NCBI GenBank assembly: GCA_036321795.1
Contig: JAWQCY010000006.1
Location: 114,271-178,270, forward strand
Direction of reading: 5' to 3'
Length of the DNA: 64,000 bases
From: CAKVON01 sp902475665
Lineage (GTDB): Bacteria > Actinomycetota > Coriobacteriia > Coriobacteriales > Atopobiaceae
Positions 50,499 to 59,091 of the stretch are shown here, in pieces. Position numbers and translations under genes: made by a program. Numbering within the stretch: the stretch's first letter is position 1; every line of letters starts with the position of its first letter. The notes under the pieces were generated by a model. That model did not search any database and was not told where the DNA came from. It worked only from the letters and a program-made list of their open reading frames with translations.

Positions 50499-50890
50499 GC
50501 ACGCCGAGCCGCTACGCCAACGGCAACGCCCGGCGCAAGGTGAGGGCGTGGCTCAAGGCGCAGGGGCTGCCGTGCCACATCTGCGGCAGGCCCATCGACT
50601 ACTCGCTGCCGGCGGGCGACCCGATGAGCTTCGAGGTCGACGAGGTCGTCCCCGTCTCGCGGGGCGGCTCGCCCGTCGACCGCGGCAACGTCGCGCCCGC
50701 GCACCGCATATGCAACGAGCGCAGGGGCAACAGGGCACTGCCCGCGAGGCCGCGCGCGAAGGCGGAGGACCGTGCGGGAGACGCGCCGGGGATCCCGAGC
50801 GCGTCGCCCGGCGACATCCTCGCGGCCGTCGAGGACGCCTACGGCCCGCGCGCGGTCGACGTCGGGTGCAGGACAAGCAGGCGCTGGTGA
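50495..50890 (+). CDS. HNH endonuclease
   Basis: The 131-residue product starts at GTG and carries an HNH fold with zinc-type cysteines: LPCHICGRPIDYSLP, then FEVDEVVPVSRGGSPVDRGN, NVAPAHRICNERRGNRALP. Genes of this kind directly upstream of the terminase assist DNA packaging and cos cleavage in HK97-type phages. Confidence 0.9.
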   Translation: MSTPSRYANGNARRKVRAWLKAQGLPCHICGRPIDYSLPAGDPMSFEVDEVVPVSRGGSPVDRGNVAPAHRICNERRGNRALPARPRAKAEDRAGDAPGIPSASPGDILAAVEDAYGPRAVDVGCRTSRRW

Positions 50891-51046
50891 CCCGGGGCCA
50901 TGCCCTCCCGCCCCGGCAAGCGGCGTGCCCTCGGGCATTGCGCCTTTTTTTCTCCGGGGGTTCCAGCTTACCCAGCGGGAAGGTGAGGGAGGCGACACGA
51001 GACGGGCAAGGTACGCAAGCTCAGCCCATCCGAGCGGCGGGACATC

Positions 51047-51409
51047 GTGAGGATGTTCCCGCAGCTAGGGGTGACCGAGACCGCGCGGCGCATCGGCTGC
51101 TCGAAGTCGACGGTCCAGCGCGTCTGGGCCTCCGACGGCCCGCCCGACGGCGTTGCCCAGCGGGGTGGCCCAGGCGCCGCGCCCGCCGCCGAGCCGCAGA
51201 CGAGGGGCGAGAGGCTCGTGGAGCTGCGCGGGATACTGCGCGCGGCGATGAACGACGCCCCTCCGCAGGCGGTGGCCGGCCTCGCGCGCGAGTACCGCGC
51301 GACCATGGACGAGATCGAGAGGATGGAGGGCGGGGATGGCGGCGACAGCGTCGGGCGCGCCCTCGACTCCATCGCCGAGCGCATCGCGGCCAAGGTGCCT
51401 GCCACGTAG
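51047..51409 (+). CDS. terS: Terminase small subunit (start uncertain)
   Basis: The product contains the DNA-recognition helix-turn-helix FPQLGVTETARRIGCSKSTVQRVW followed by a helical oligomerisation region (AGLAREYRATMDEIERMEGG). The coordinates use the first ordinary start (GTG 51047, 120 residues), but it lacks a ribosome binding site and cuts into the first helix (KLSPSERRDIVRMFP). The frame is open upstream to 50987, where GGGAGG lies nine bases before ACG 51002 (TGKVRKLSPSER). Translation from that ACG, about 135 residues, would restore the usual N-terminus. Confidence 0.8.
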   Translation: MRMFPQLGVTETARRIGCSKSTVQRVWASDGPPDGVAQRGGPGAAPAAEPQTRGERLVELRGILRAAMNDAPPQAVAGLAREYRATMDEIERMEGGDGGDSVGRALDSIAERIAAKVPAT

Positions 51410-51440
51410 GCACGTCCAGTCGCCGCGGGGCAGCGCCGAC

Positions 51441-52841
51441 ATGCTGGACGAGGTCCTGGACTTCGCGAGGCTCATCGGATACGGGGTCGGCGACTGGCAG
51501 CAGACCCCTCTCGCGGACTGGTCGCGCATCGACCGACGGGGGAAGTTCGTCCACCGCCGGTGCGGCCTGAGCGTCCCGAGGCAGGCCGGCAAGTCGCACG
51601 ACGCCATCGTCTGGGCCTCCTTCCTCGTGATCGTCATGGGCTACTCGGTCCTGTGGACCGACCACAACTACTCGACGACCTGCGAGATGCTCGCGCGCTT
51701 CCGCAGGATCCTCGGGAAGCGCGCCGGCGACCCAGACGCCCCGCGCGCCATCAACCGCCGCGTCAGGGAGGCGAAGTCGAAGACCGCCCAGGAGAGCTTC
51801 GAGCTCACCAACGGCGGCGTGCTGTGCTTCAGCACGCGCACCGAATCCGCTTCGCTCGGCTACAGCTTCGACGTGATCGTCTACGACGAGGCCCAGCTCC
51901 TGACAAGGGCGCAGGCCCAGACGCTGAACCCCACTACGACGCACTCGCCGCACAAGAACTCGCAGCTCGTCTACGTCGGTACGCCGACGCGCGCCGGCTG
52001 CGCCGCCGACCGCTTCACCGAGCTGCGGGCCGAGGCGTGGTCGGACGCCCCCGAGGACGACCTCTGCTGGCTCGAGTACGGGACCGACGAGGTCGGCGAC
52101 CCGATGGACGAGTCCAGGTGGTACGGGGTCAACCCGTCGCTGGCCGAGGGCCTGGTCGAGGTCGAGGACATCCGCACCGGCGTGCGCGGCATGAAGGGCG
52201 ACACGCTGGGCATCGCGCAGGAGTACCTGGGCTACTGGTTGCCTCCCCGGGAGCAGGCCGAGCCGCCGCTCGTCGGCGCGGACCTGTGGGGGGGGACCGA
52301 GATAGACCCCAAGAGGGCGGCGTCGATGCCGCTCGGCAAGGTCGCGTACGGCGTCAAGTTCAGCGCCGACGGGTCGTCGGTGTCGGTCGCGGTGGCGGCC
52401 GAGGGGCCCGAGTGCCCGCACGTCGAGCTTCCGTGGTGCGTCCCGACGTCCAAGGGGGTCTCGTGGCTCGTCGCGTGGCTCGCCGTCAGGGCGTCGAGGG
52501 CCTGCTCGGTCTGCGTCGACGGCAAGAGCGGCGCCGGCCTTCTGTGCGGCCAGCTGGAGGAGCTCGGCGTGCCCAGGGGCTACGTCATCAGGCCCACCGC
52601 GGCCGACGCTGTCACCGCCGCCTCGCTCGTCCACGACGCCGCCCGCACGGGGCGGCTCACGCACGTCCCGTGCCCCGCGCTCGACCTGTCCGCCGCGACC
52701 TCGACGAGGCGCGCCATCGGGCAGGCGGGCGGCTGGGGCTTCGGAGGGGAGAACTCGTCGCCCATCGAGGCGGCGGGCCTCGCCCTCCTCGCCCTCTCGA
52801 CATCAAGAAGGACTCCAGGAAGGAAGGCGACCGTCCATTGA
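51441..52841 (+). CDS. terL: Terminase large subunit
   Basis: The 466-residue packaging motor has the Walker A variant SVPRQAGKS (residues 44-52), Walker B FDVIVYDEAQLL (about 144-155), coupling segment VYVGTPTRAG, and a C-terminal nuclease domain (KFSADGSSVSVAVAAEG, VCVDGKSGAG). Similarity starts before the ATG at 51441 (QSPRGSADM), so the true start may lie further upstream. The C-terminus overlaps the portal TTG start. Confidence 0.93.
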   Translation: MLDEVLDFARLIGYGVGDWQQTPLADWSRIDRRGKFVHRRCGLSVPRQAGKSHDAIVWASFLVIVMGYSVLWTDHNYSTTCEMLARFRRILGKRAGDPDAPRAINRRVREAKSKTAQESFELTNGGVLCFSTRTESASLGYSFDVIVYDEAQLLTRAQAQTLNPTTTHSPHKNSQLVYVGTPTRAGCAADRFTELRAEAWSDAPEDDLCWLEYGTDEVGDPMDESRWYGVNPSLAEGLVEVEDIRTGVRGMKGDTLGIAQEYLGYWLPPREQAEPPLVGADLWGGTEIDPKRAASMPLGKVAYGVKFSADGSSVSVAVAAEGPECPHVELPWCVPTSKGVSWLVAWLAVRASRACSVCVDGKSGAGLLCGQLEELGVPRGYVIRPTAADAVTAASLVHDAARTGRLTHVPCPALDLSAATSTRRAIGQAGGWGFGGENSSPIEAAGLALLALSTSRRTPGRKATVH

Positions 52842-54256
52842 TCTCCATCCCATACGCCGTCGCCGCGGCGGACGGGCTCCTCGACGAGGACCGCGACACC
52901 GTCCTCAGCCTGCTCAACTGCTGGCAGTCGCACTACAGGGGCAACCTCCTGCGCTCCGACTACTACGAGGCGCGCAACATGCTCAAGGACCTCGGCATCG
53001 CCGTCCCCGACTCGCTGCGCGACCTGGAGGTGGCGTGCGGCTGGGGCTACAAGTGCGTGGAGGTCATGCGCGACCACATAGCCTTCGACGGCTTCACCTG
53101 CCCGGACGACGCCGACTTCGACGGCCTCCTGGCCTCCGTCGCCAAGCGCAACAACATGGCGACGAGGGTGGGGAAGGCCGTCAACTCGGCACTGAAGTAC
53201 TGCTTCTCCATGCTCGTGGTCACCGCCGACGACGAGGGGCACGCCCGCATCTCGGCATACCCGCCGACGCTGTGCACCGGCATCTGGGACGACGTCCACG
53301 AGTGCCTCTCCGCCGGCATGTTCGTCGTCTCGTTCGCCCGCGAGCGCGGCGTCCCGACGAACCGCCCGGACTGGGTGAACGTCATGCTGCCGGACCGTAT
53401 GGTCCGCGTCCGCGAGGTGCGCCGCAACGAGTGGGCGGCCGAGTACGTCGAGCACGGCCTCGGCGCCGTGCCCATGTTCGTCATGCCGCACAACCCCGAC
53501 GACGACCGCCCGTTCGGCGTGTCGCGCATCAACCCCGAGGTCCGCTGGCTCATCGACTGCGCCATGCGCGCCAACGTCAACGAGGAGGTCGCCGCCGCGT
53601 TCGCCGCGTCGACGCAGAAGTACCTTCTCGGCACCGACGGCGACGCCTTCGCGGACAAGAGCAAGTGGAGCGCCTTCATCGGCTCCATCTTCGAGGTCAC
53701 GAAGAACTCCGACGGCGACATCCCGCAGTTCGGGCAGCTCGCCCAGCCGAGCATGCAGCCCATGACCGAGCACTTCGCCAACCTCTGCAAGCGCATGAGC
53801 GCGGCGACGGGCATCCACGTCGGCCAGTTCGGCATCATGAGCGACAACCCGAGCTCGGCGCAGGCCATCTACGCAGAGAACGAGCCGCTCATCCTGAAGT
53901 GCAAGAGCTTCATCCGCGAGGCCAAGGCCGCGCTCTCGAAGGCCGCGACCGCCGCCCTGGCGACCGAGCTCGGCTGCCCCTACGAGGACGCCGCCGACGC
54001 CTGCCAGGTGTCGGTGCACTTCCTGAACCCCGCGATGCCGACGCTCGCCCAGCAGACGGACAGCTCCATCAAGCTCGCCTCCGTGGTCGACGGCTTCGCC
54101 GGCACGCCGACCTTCTGGCGCCTCAACGGCCTCGACGACGACGAGGTGCGCAACGTCTCCTCCGAGATCAGGCGCAACGTGACGCGCTCCGCGGCGCTCG
54201 ACCTGATGGCCGGCGTCTCCAGGGCGTCAGGGCCCGCGCCCGCGGCCGATGATTAG
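52838..54256 (+). CDS. Portal protein, SPP1 gp6-like
   Basis: The 472-residue product forms the DNA entry ring at the capsid vertex. Its typical features are a DRDTVLSLLNCWQSHYRGN start, the clip/stem region NMATRVGKAVNSALKYCFSM, and the C-terminal QTDSSIKLASVVDGFAGTP. Translation starts at TTG 52838 with GGAAGG ten bases upstream and overlaps the terminase stop (TTGA). The frame remains open far upstream, but that part is antisense to nothing useful and is out of frame with terminase. Confidence 0.9.
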   Translation: MISIPYAVAAADGLLDEDRDTVLSLLNCWQSHYRGNLLRSDYYEARNMLKDLGIAVPDSLRDLEVACGWGYKCVEVMRDHIAFDGFTCPDDADFDGLLASVAKRNNMATRVGKAVNSALKYCFSMLVVTADDEGHARISAYPPTLCTGIWDDVHECLSAGMFVVSFARERGVPTNRPDWVNVMLPDRMVRVREVRRNEWAAEYVEHGLGAVPMFVMPHNPDDDRPFGVSRINPEVRWLIDCAMRANVNEEVAAAFAASTQKYLLGTDGDAFADKSKWSAFIGSIFEVTKNSDGDIPQFGQLAQPSMQPMTEHFANLCKRMSAATGIHVGQFGIMSDNPSSAQAIYAENEPLILKCKSFIREAKAALSKAATAALATELGCPYEDAADACQVSVHFLNPAMPTLAQQTDSSIKLASVVDGFAGTPTFWRLNGLDDDEVRNVSSEIRRNVTRSAALDLMAGVSRASGPAPAADD

Positions 54257-55628
54257 CGCCGCCGAGTTCGCGGCGTACAACCGCGAGGTGGCGAGGATCG
54301 GCGACGGGGCGGCCGGCGACGTCGAGGCGGCGGTGCTCTCCTGGTGCCGCGCGCACGGCGACGCGACGGTCGCGGAGAAGCGCGAGGCGGCGAAGCTCAT
54401 CATGGAGGGCTTCGTGCAGGGCTACGACGACGTCGCCGCCGAGTTCGCGGCGCAGTGGTACGACGACCTCGCCGAGCGCAACGGCGCCAGGCTCAGCCAG
54501 GCCATCACCATGACGACCTACAGGCCCGAATCCGTGGACGAGGTCGCGCGCTACCAGGCGAAGAAGCTTGCCAAGGGCGATGACGCGGCTTTTGCGAGGG
54601 CGTGCGGCGAGTACGCCAGGAACGACGCGTTCCGCAGCCTGAACGAGACCATCGTGGCGAACGTGGGGCGCGACAGGGACAGGGGCGTCCGCTTCGCACG
54701 CGTGCCGACGGGCCTCGAGACCTGCACCTTCTGCATCATGCTCGCGAGCCGCGGCGCGGTCTACCACACGCGCAAGTCGGCAGGCGAGTTCAGGCACTTC
54801 CACAGGAACTGCGACTGCAAGGTCGTTCCCGGCTTCGAGGAAGACCCGGACGCGGAGCTGGTGGAGGGTGTGCGCCCCGAGGAGTTGCGCGAGCGGTGGT
54901 GGCAGATGGAGAAGGTCGACGCGGCCGAGGGCCTGGGCGCGGACGACCGCGACGAGCTCAAGCGCATGGTGCTCGAGGGCGTTGGACTCCCCGAGGGCGT
55001 GCGCAAGGTCAACCCAGCCGCGCACATGCGCAAGGTGGGCCACAAGAGCAGCGGCTGGATAAGCGCCGCCCAAAGGCTGAACGCCGAGCTGAAGGCCCAC
55101 GGCTACGACAGCGTCACGGAGTTCTACGACTACCTCGGCTCCCGCAATACAAGGGACGAGGTTGACGAGGCACAAAAGCTCGCGGAGAAAATCCTTGGCA
55201 ATGCCGATTCCACGCCCACTATTTATGACGTGGCGAAAAGCCATCTGGACAAGTCGAGGAGAGCGATTAAGCATGCTTATGGCCACATTCCTTCATCCAG
55301 TGATGTCCCAAACTGGCATAGCGGCGAGAGAAGGAATAGACATGCGAGAAAGCATGCCGCCGAGTACGGAATTGACTACAGGTCTAGAGCGGGCCAGGAT
55401 GAATACGATAAAATCATGTCCAAGGTTATCGACGAGCATGAGGCAGTCGAGTTTACCGAGCTGATATACGGAGGAGAGGCGCATCGTTGCGCCGTTTATT
55501 TTCGCGGCGATGATATCGCCGTCGTCGATCTACTTGAAAACGAACGGATCAGCTTGTTCAAGTACGAGAAGGGGAGGAGCGAGCGATATGACAGACTCTG
55601 GAGAAAAGTGCACGGCGTACTTGAATGA
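54249..55628 (+). CDS. MuF-like minor capsid protein with C-terminal polymorphic nuclease toxin domain
   Basis: The 459-residue protein has a MuF/VG15-like head domain in the first 300 residues with the zinc-type motif ETCTFCIMLASRGAVYHT and FHRNCDCKVVPGF (C159, C162, C188, C190). From about residue 300 the DNA becomes markedly more AT-rich and the protein changes character. The last 100 residues carry SGERRNRHARKHAAEYGIDY (H365, H369) and FRGDDIAVVDLLENERISLF, resembling phage nuclease toxins of the BECR/EndoU-like group. MuF-toxin fusions are ejected with phage DNA or act between lysogens. The following gene overlaps by 41 bases and is the likely immunity gene. Confidence 0.82.
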   Translation: MISAAEFAAYNREVARIGDGAAGDVEAAVLSWCRAHGDATVAEKREAAKLIMEGFVQGYDDVAAEFAAQWYDDLAERNGARLSQAITMTTYRPESVDEVARYQAKKLAKGDDAAFARACGEYARNDAFRSLNETIVANVGRDRDRGVRFARVPTGLETCTFCIMLASRGAVYHTRKSAGEFRHFHRNCDCKVVPGFEEDPDAELVEGVRPEELRERWWQMEKVDAAEGLGADDRDELKRMVLEGVGLPEGVRKVNPAAHMRKVGHKSSGWISAAQRLNAELKAHGYDSVTEFYDYLGSRNTRDEVDEAQKLAEKILGNADSTPTIYDVAKSHLDKSRRAIKHAYGHIPSSSDVPNWHSGERRNRHARKHAAEYGIDYRSRAGQDEYDKIMSKVIDEHEAVEFTELIYGGEAHRCAVYFRGDDIAVVDLLENERISLFKYEKGRSERYDRLWRKVHGVLE

Positions 55629-55932
55629 CGAGTTCAGCGACTACATCGTCGACTCCATCGATCTTCTCAACGCCCAGCTCGGGCGCCATGGGATGACCTT
55701 CTTCATCGATACCGTCGACTGCTGTCAGCAGGTCATCGGTGGGAAGCACTGCGAGGACATGTTCGGGTGGGCCGTTCCGAACGAACTCGTCGACGATTTC
55801 AGGCCGGTCTGGGATGACCACAACGGCCCCGAGCTCGATAAGTTTGACTACGTCTGCGCGAGCTGGGAGGAGCGTGGCGGCAAACCGTACGCGGCGATTG
55901 ACGGTAACCTCCCGGAGGAGGCCTACGCATGA
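55588..55932 (+). CDS. Candidate immunity protein for the MuF-linked toxin
   Basis: The 114-residue product is strongly acidic (MTDSGEKCTAYLNDEFSDYI, then VPNELVDDFRPVWDDHNGPE), as expected of a protein that binds a basic nuclease. It lies directly after the toxin domain and overlaps it by 41 bases. It shares the lower G+C content and has a GGGGAGG ribosome binding site within the toxin gene. It has no recognised domain. The assignment rests on position, charge and composition only. Confidence 0.6.
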   Translation: MTDSGEKCTAYLNDEFSDYIVDSIDLLNAQLGRHGMTFFIDTVDCCQQVIGGKHCEDMFGWAVPNELVDDFRPVWDDHNGPELDKFDYVCASWEERGGKPYAAIDGNLPEEAYA

Positions 55933-56153
55933 CTTCCCCGCAGGGCCGCCGGGTGACGGGCGCGTCGCCCACCTCTGCCGGCGACCAAGAGCTCGACATG
56001 CTCCTCACGCTCTCCTCCGGCAGGGTGTCTGGGCCTGCCGTGAACGCCGCCGAGGCCATCATCGGCCTCATTCGCGAGAACCAGGCGCTCGGCTGCGAGA
56101 ACGCCTACCTCCATCGCAGGGTGACGGCCGAGGAGGGGCGCCTCGATGGGTGA
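55929..56153 (+). CDS. Small phage protein, coiled-coil prone
   Basis: The 74-residue product (LDMLLTLSSGRVSGPAVNAA, then ENQALGCENAYLHRRVTAEE) is helical. It overlaps its neighbours by 4 and 8 bases. No family recognised. Confidence 0.6.
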   Translation: MTSPQGRRVTGASPTSAGDQELDMLLTLSSGRVSGPAVNAAEAIIGLIRENQALGCENAYLHRRVTAEEGRLDG

Positions 56154-56526
56154 CGCATCCGACGTCGTGAAGACGTTCATAAGGACCTATGCCGACCTCA
56201 AGCCAGACGATGCCAGGATGGCCCTCATCGACCTCAGGGAGCAGGTCTCCGACCTCGAGGAGGAAAACAGGAGGCTCAAGGCGGAGAACGCCGAGCTGCG
56301 CGCCATGCTCGCCCGCAAGAAGCGACTCGAGACGTACCATGCCACGTCGTTCGTCCTCGAGGACGACGGGACGAAGACCGGCCCGGTGTGCCCGCGCTGT
56401 TACCAAGAGGGCGGCATCGAGGTGCTCCTCGAGAGGTCGAGCGGAGGGGCGCATTGTCCCGTATGCGGGAAGAGGTTCCCGGGCATCGAGGCGTCCGTAG
56501 AGGGCCATCGTCAGCTGGTCCTTTAG
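56146..56526 (+). CDS. Coiled-coil protein with C-terminal zinc ribbon
   Basis: The 126-residue product has a leucine-heptad coiled coil at about 25-60 (LREQVSDLEEENRRLKAENA) and a zinc ribbon formed by PVCPRCYQEGG and AHCPVCGKRFPG. It lies between the toxin cassette and a terminator. Function unknown; possibly DNA- or RNA-binding. Confidence 0.7.
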   Translation: MGDASDVVKTFIRTYADLKPDDARMALIDLREQVSDLEEENRRLKAENAELRAMLARKKRLETYHATSFVLEDDGTKTGPVCPRCYQEGGIEVLLERSSGGAHCPVCGKRFPGIEASVEGHRQLVL

Positions 56527-56552
56527 CCGAGACCTGTATAGGCAGTAAAACC

Positions 56553-56575
56553 AAGGCCCCGCGAGGGGCCTTTCT
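56553..56575 (+). terminator. Terminator after the MuF/immunity gene group
   Basis: AAGGCCCC (56553-56560) pairs with GGGGCCTT around a GCGA tetraloop, followed by TCTC. Confidence 0.8.
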
Positions 56576-56595
56576 CATGACCAGGGAGGTCGCAA

Positions 56596-56793
56596 ATGGC
56601 AAGCGACAACGCATCGCGTGGCGGGGTCGGGTTCCTCACCCTGCTCGGCCTGCTCTTCATCGGACTCAAGCTCGCGGGCTTCGTCGACTGGGCCTGGTGG
56701 GTCGTGCTCGCCCCCATCTGGGGCCAGCTCGCTATCGCCGTCGTTCTGTTCCTCGGCTGCCTGCTCGCGATGAGTATCGACGAGGACGACTAG
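56596..56793 (+). CDS. Small two-helix membrane protein (Fragile-X-F-type annotation)
   Basis: The 65-residue product has two membrane helices (GFLTLLGLLFIGLKLAGF and VVLAPIWGQLAIAVVLFLGC) and an acidic C-terminus SIDEDD. Similar phage proteins are annotated as transmembrane Fragile-X-F proteins. It could be a holin-like or superinfection protein; its place inside the head genes makes holin less likely. Confidence 0.7.
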   Translation: MASDNASRGGVGFLTLLGLLFIGLKLAGFVDWAWWVVLAPIWGQLAIAVVLFLGCLLAMSIDEDD

Positions 56794-56881
56794 TCGCACA
56801 TGCTCCGTGGGAGGGCGCAACGACGCGAGGAGCGTCATGCCGCGCAGACACGCAACGCGCGGCGACCACAACGTCGGACCA

Positions 56882-56955
56882 GGCCACCCGCACGGGTGGC
56901 CTTCTTCATGCCGAAAAGCGCCCCGCACGGGGCAAGACGACGCCCCGCACGGGGC
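56882..56955 (+). repeat. Three hairpins sharing a CCGCACGG centre before the scaffold gene
   Basis: GGCCACCCGCACGGGTGGCC (56882-56901), GCCCCGCACGGGGC (56920-56933) and the same 14-mer at 56942-56955 each pair around a short loop centred on GCAC. The first ends with CTTCTTC and may terminate; the last abuts the TGGAGGG ribosome binding site of the scaffold gene. Confidence 0.8.
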
Positions 56956-56970
56956 GGGAATGGAGGGACC

Positions 56971-57495
56971 ATGCCCAAGCCCAACGAGAACACTCCCGCC
57001 GACCCCGGCCAGACCAGCCCTGCACAGGGCGGGGAGGCCGACCCGGCGCCCGACTACAAGGCGCTCTACGAGAGCGCGCTGAAGGAGTCGCGCAAGTGGG
57101 AGAGCCGCTCGAAGGCGAACCTCAGGGAGCTCGACGAGCTCAAGGCCGCCGCACCCAAGGCCGACCCGACCGTCGAGGAGCGCCTGAGCGCGCTCGAGAG
57201 CGAGAACGCCGCCCTCAAGGCGAGCGCCGCACGCTCCGAGCTCGTGGGCTCCGTCGCCAAGGCCACCGGGCTCGACCGCTCCATCGTCGCCGCGCTGAGC
57301 GGCGAGGACGAGGAGTCGCTCACCGAGCAGGCCCGCGCCATCGCGGCGATCGCGAGGCCGAAGGGCGGAGCGCCCGCGGCCCCGGAGGCGGGGAGCAAGC
57401 CGCGCCCCGGCAAGCCCTCCAAGAAGGACGTCCTCGGCATCGAGGACAGGAAGGAACGACTGGCCGCCATCGCGGCCAACATCGACCTCTTCTAA
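56971..57495 (+). CDS. Phage scaffolding protein (DUF4355-like)
   Basis: The 174-residue product has a disordered acidic N-terminus (MPKPNENTPADPGQTSPAQG), a coiled-coil region (YKALYESALKESRKWESRSK, ERLSALESENAALKASAARS) and a C-terminal capsid-binding tail. Position directly before the major capsid gene and the composition fit an internal scaffold. TGGAGGG precedes the ATG, just after the triple hairpins. Confidence 0.85.
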   Translation: MPKPNENTPADPGQTSPAQGGEADPAPDYKALYESALKESRKWESRSKANLRELDELKAAAPKADPTVEERLSALESENAALKASAARSELVGSVAKATGLDRSIVAALSGEDEESLTEQARAIAAIARPKGGAPAAPEAGSKPRPGKPSKKDVLGIEDRKERLAAIAANIDLF

Positions 57496-57517
57496 GGAAG
57501 AAGAAAGGGGCTGGGAC

Positions 57518-58363
57518 ATGCCCGACATCAAGACCCTCGCGGCCGCCCGCAACGTCGACCTCGTGAACACCTTCACCAAGTCGCTCGACAAGCTGACCGC
57601 CATGCTCTCCACCTGCGCCCCCATCCAGGCGTCGGTCGGCGAGACCCTGCACCAGAAGAAGATCACCGGCAAGCTCTCGGAGGCGGCGTACACCGAGGGG
57701 CAGGACATCCCCCTCTCCACCTACTCCTTCGAGGACGTCAAGACCTACGAGGTGGCACTGAAGCCCTACCGCAAGCAGACCACCCTGCAGGAGGTCAAGA
57801 AGCGCGGCTACGACGCCGCCGTCGACAAGACCGACGCCGCCATGCTCTCCGACATCCAGCGCGGCATCAAGAAGGACTTCGTCGCCGCCCTGGGCGCCGA
57901 GGGCACCACCGCCGCCACCGGCAAGTCCCTCGTCGCCACCGCCGCCAACGCCTGGGCCGCGCTCTCCAACCTCGTGGAGGACTACGGCTTCGGCGACGCG
58001 CAGGTCGTCTACTTCGCGAACCCCGTCGACTTCGCCAAGCAGATTGGCGAGTCCGAGGTCTTCTCCGCCTTCGGCATCCCCTACATCGAGAACTGGGCGG
58101 GCCTCGGCACGCTCGTCTCCACGGGGAGCGTCGCCGCGGGCACCATCTACGCCACCGTCAAGGACAACGTCAAGGTCTACGTCGCCCCGACCGACGGTGA
58201 CGAGCTGTTCGGCTGCTACACCGACGAGTCCGGATACATCGCCGTCTCGCACTCCGCCGAGCTGAAGAGCCTCACCTACGACACCGTGGCCTACGTCGGC
58301 CTCGTGTTCTTCGCCGAGTACATCGACTTCGTGGTCAAGGGCACCATCGCCGCGACCGCCTAG
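57518..58363 (+). CDS. Major capsid protein
   Basis: The 281-residue product matches HK97-fold major capsid proteins that follow DUF4355 scaffolds: NTFTKSLDKLTAMLSTCAPI, KITGKLSEAAYTEGQDIPLS, and the late YTDESGYIAVSHSAELKSL. Codon usage is strongly biased and uniform, as expected for a highly expressed gene. The start follows AAGAAAGGGG. Confidence 0.9.
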   Translation: MPDIKTLAAARNVDLVNTFTKSLDKLTAMLSTCAPIQASVGETLHQKKITGKLSEAAYTEGQDIPLSTYSFEDVKTYEVALKPYRKQTTLQEVKKRGYDAAVDKTDAAMLSDIQRGIKKDFVAALGAEGTTAATGKSLVATAANAWAALSNLVEDYGFGDAQVVYFANPVDFAKQIGESEVFSAFGIPYIENWAGLGTLVSTGSVAAGTIYATVKDNVKVYVAPTDGDELFGCYTDESGYIAVSHSAELKSLTYDTVAYVGLVFFAEYIDFVVKGTIAATA

Positions 58364-58384
58364 CCACACACCTAAGGAGCCGAA

Positions 58385-58693
58385 ATGCTTGCCCTGGTAA
58401 CCTACCCCTACCGAGACCGCGAGACCCTCGCGGTCCACCTCGCCGGCGAGGAGGTTGAGCTGACCGAAGCCCGCTTCGCTGAACTCAGCGCCGGCGGCTA
58501 CGTCGACGTCCCGCCCGAGGCGCCCGTCGACGAGGCCGCCGCTCACGACGCCCCGAAGGGCGTCGACGCGCCGGCGGCGCCGCCCGCCGACATGACGGTG
58601 GCCGAGCTGCGCGCCGCCATCGAGGCCGGGGGCGGCTTCGCGCCGCGGAAGGCCACCAAGGCCGAGCTGCAGTCGATGCTTGCGGCGCTCTGA
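58385..58693 (+). CDS. Head accessory protein with C-terminal HeH/SAP-like domain
   Basis: The 102-residue product has an N-terminal beta region (TYPYRDRETLAVHLAGEEVE), an alanine/proline linker and a C-terminal TVAELRAAIEAGGGFAPRKATKAELQSML segment (given in outline) typical of HeH/LEM/SAP-like DNA-binding ends of head proteins. AAGGAG precedes the ATG. Confidence 0.7.
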   Translation: MLALVTYPYRDRETLAVHLAGEEVELTEARFAELSAGGYVDVPPEAPVDEAAAHDAPKGVDAPAAPPADMTVAELRAAIEAGGGFAPRKATKAELQSMLAAL

Positions 58694-59091
58694 TGGCGGG
58701 ATGCCCAGTCGCCACGCTCGAGGACTACGAGGCACGGTACGGCACGCCGTCAGACCCCGAGCGCGTCTCCGCGCTGCTCTCCGACGCCTGCGACATGCTC
58801 CTGACGGCCTACGAGGGCCGCTGGGGGGCCTACGAGGCCGGGGCGCACCCCGCCTTCGACCGCGGGTGCAAGGCCGTGGCGTGCGCCGTCGTGAGCCGCG
58901 CCGTCAGCGTGCCAGACTGCTTCGCCGGCGCCACGCAGTACAGCCAGACCGCCGGCACCTACAGCGGCTCCGTGACCTTCGCCAACCCCACCGCCGACCT
59001 GTGGCTCGGAAGGTCCGACCTCAGGCGGCTGGGGCTGGCGGGGACGCGCATCGGCTCCATCGCCGCGGCCATAGGGGGCGACCATGCTTAG
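58693..59091 (+). CDS. Head-tail connector (adaptor) protein
   Basis: The 132-residue product has the adaptor-type pattern ATLEDYEARYGTPSDPERVS, then LLSDACDMLLTAYEGRWGA, then AVACAVVSRAVSV and LGRSDLRRLGL. It fits the Gp6/Gp15-like connector family by order and length. Start overlaps the preceding stop. Confidence 0.82.
   Translation: MAGCPVATLEDYEARYGTPSDPERVSALLSDACDMLLTAYEGRWGAYEAGAHPAFDRGCKAVACAVVSRAVSVPDCFAGATQYSQTAGTYSGSVTFANPTADLWLGRSDLRRLGLAGTRIGSIAAAIGGDHA

Noticed and set aside
51560..54256. An 898-residue open frame starting inside the terminase gene
   Set aside because: The first 425 residues are an out-of-frame translation of terminase; the real portal starts at TTG 52838 in the same frame.
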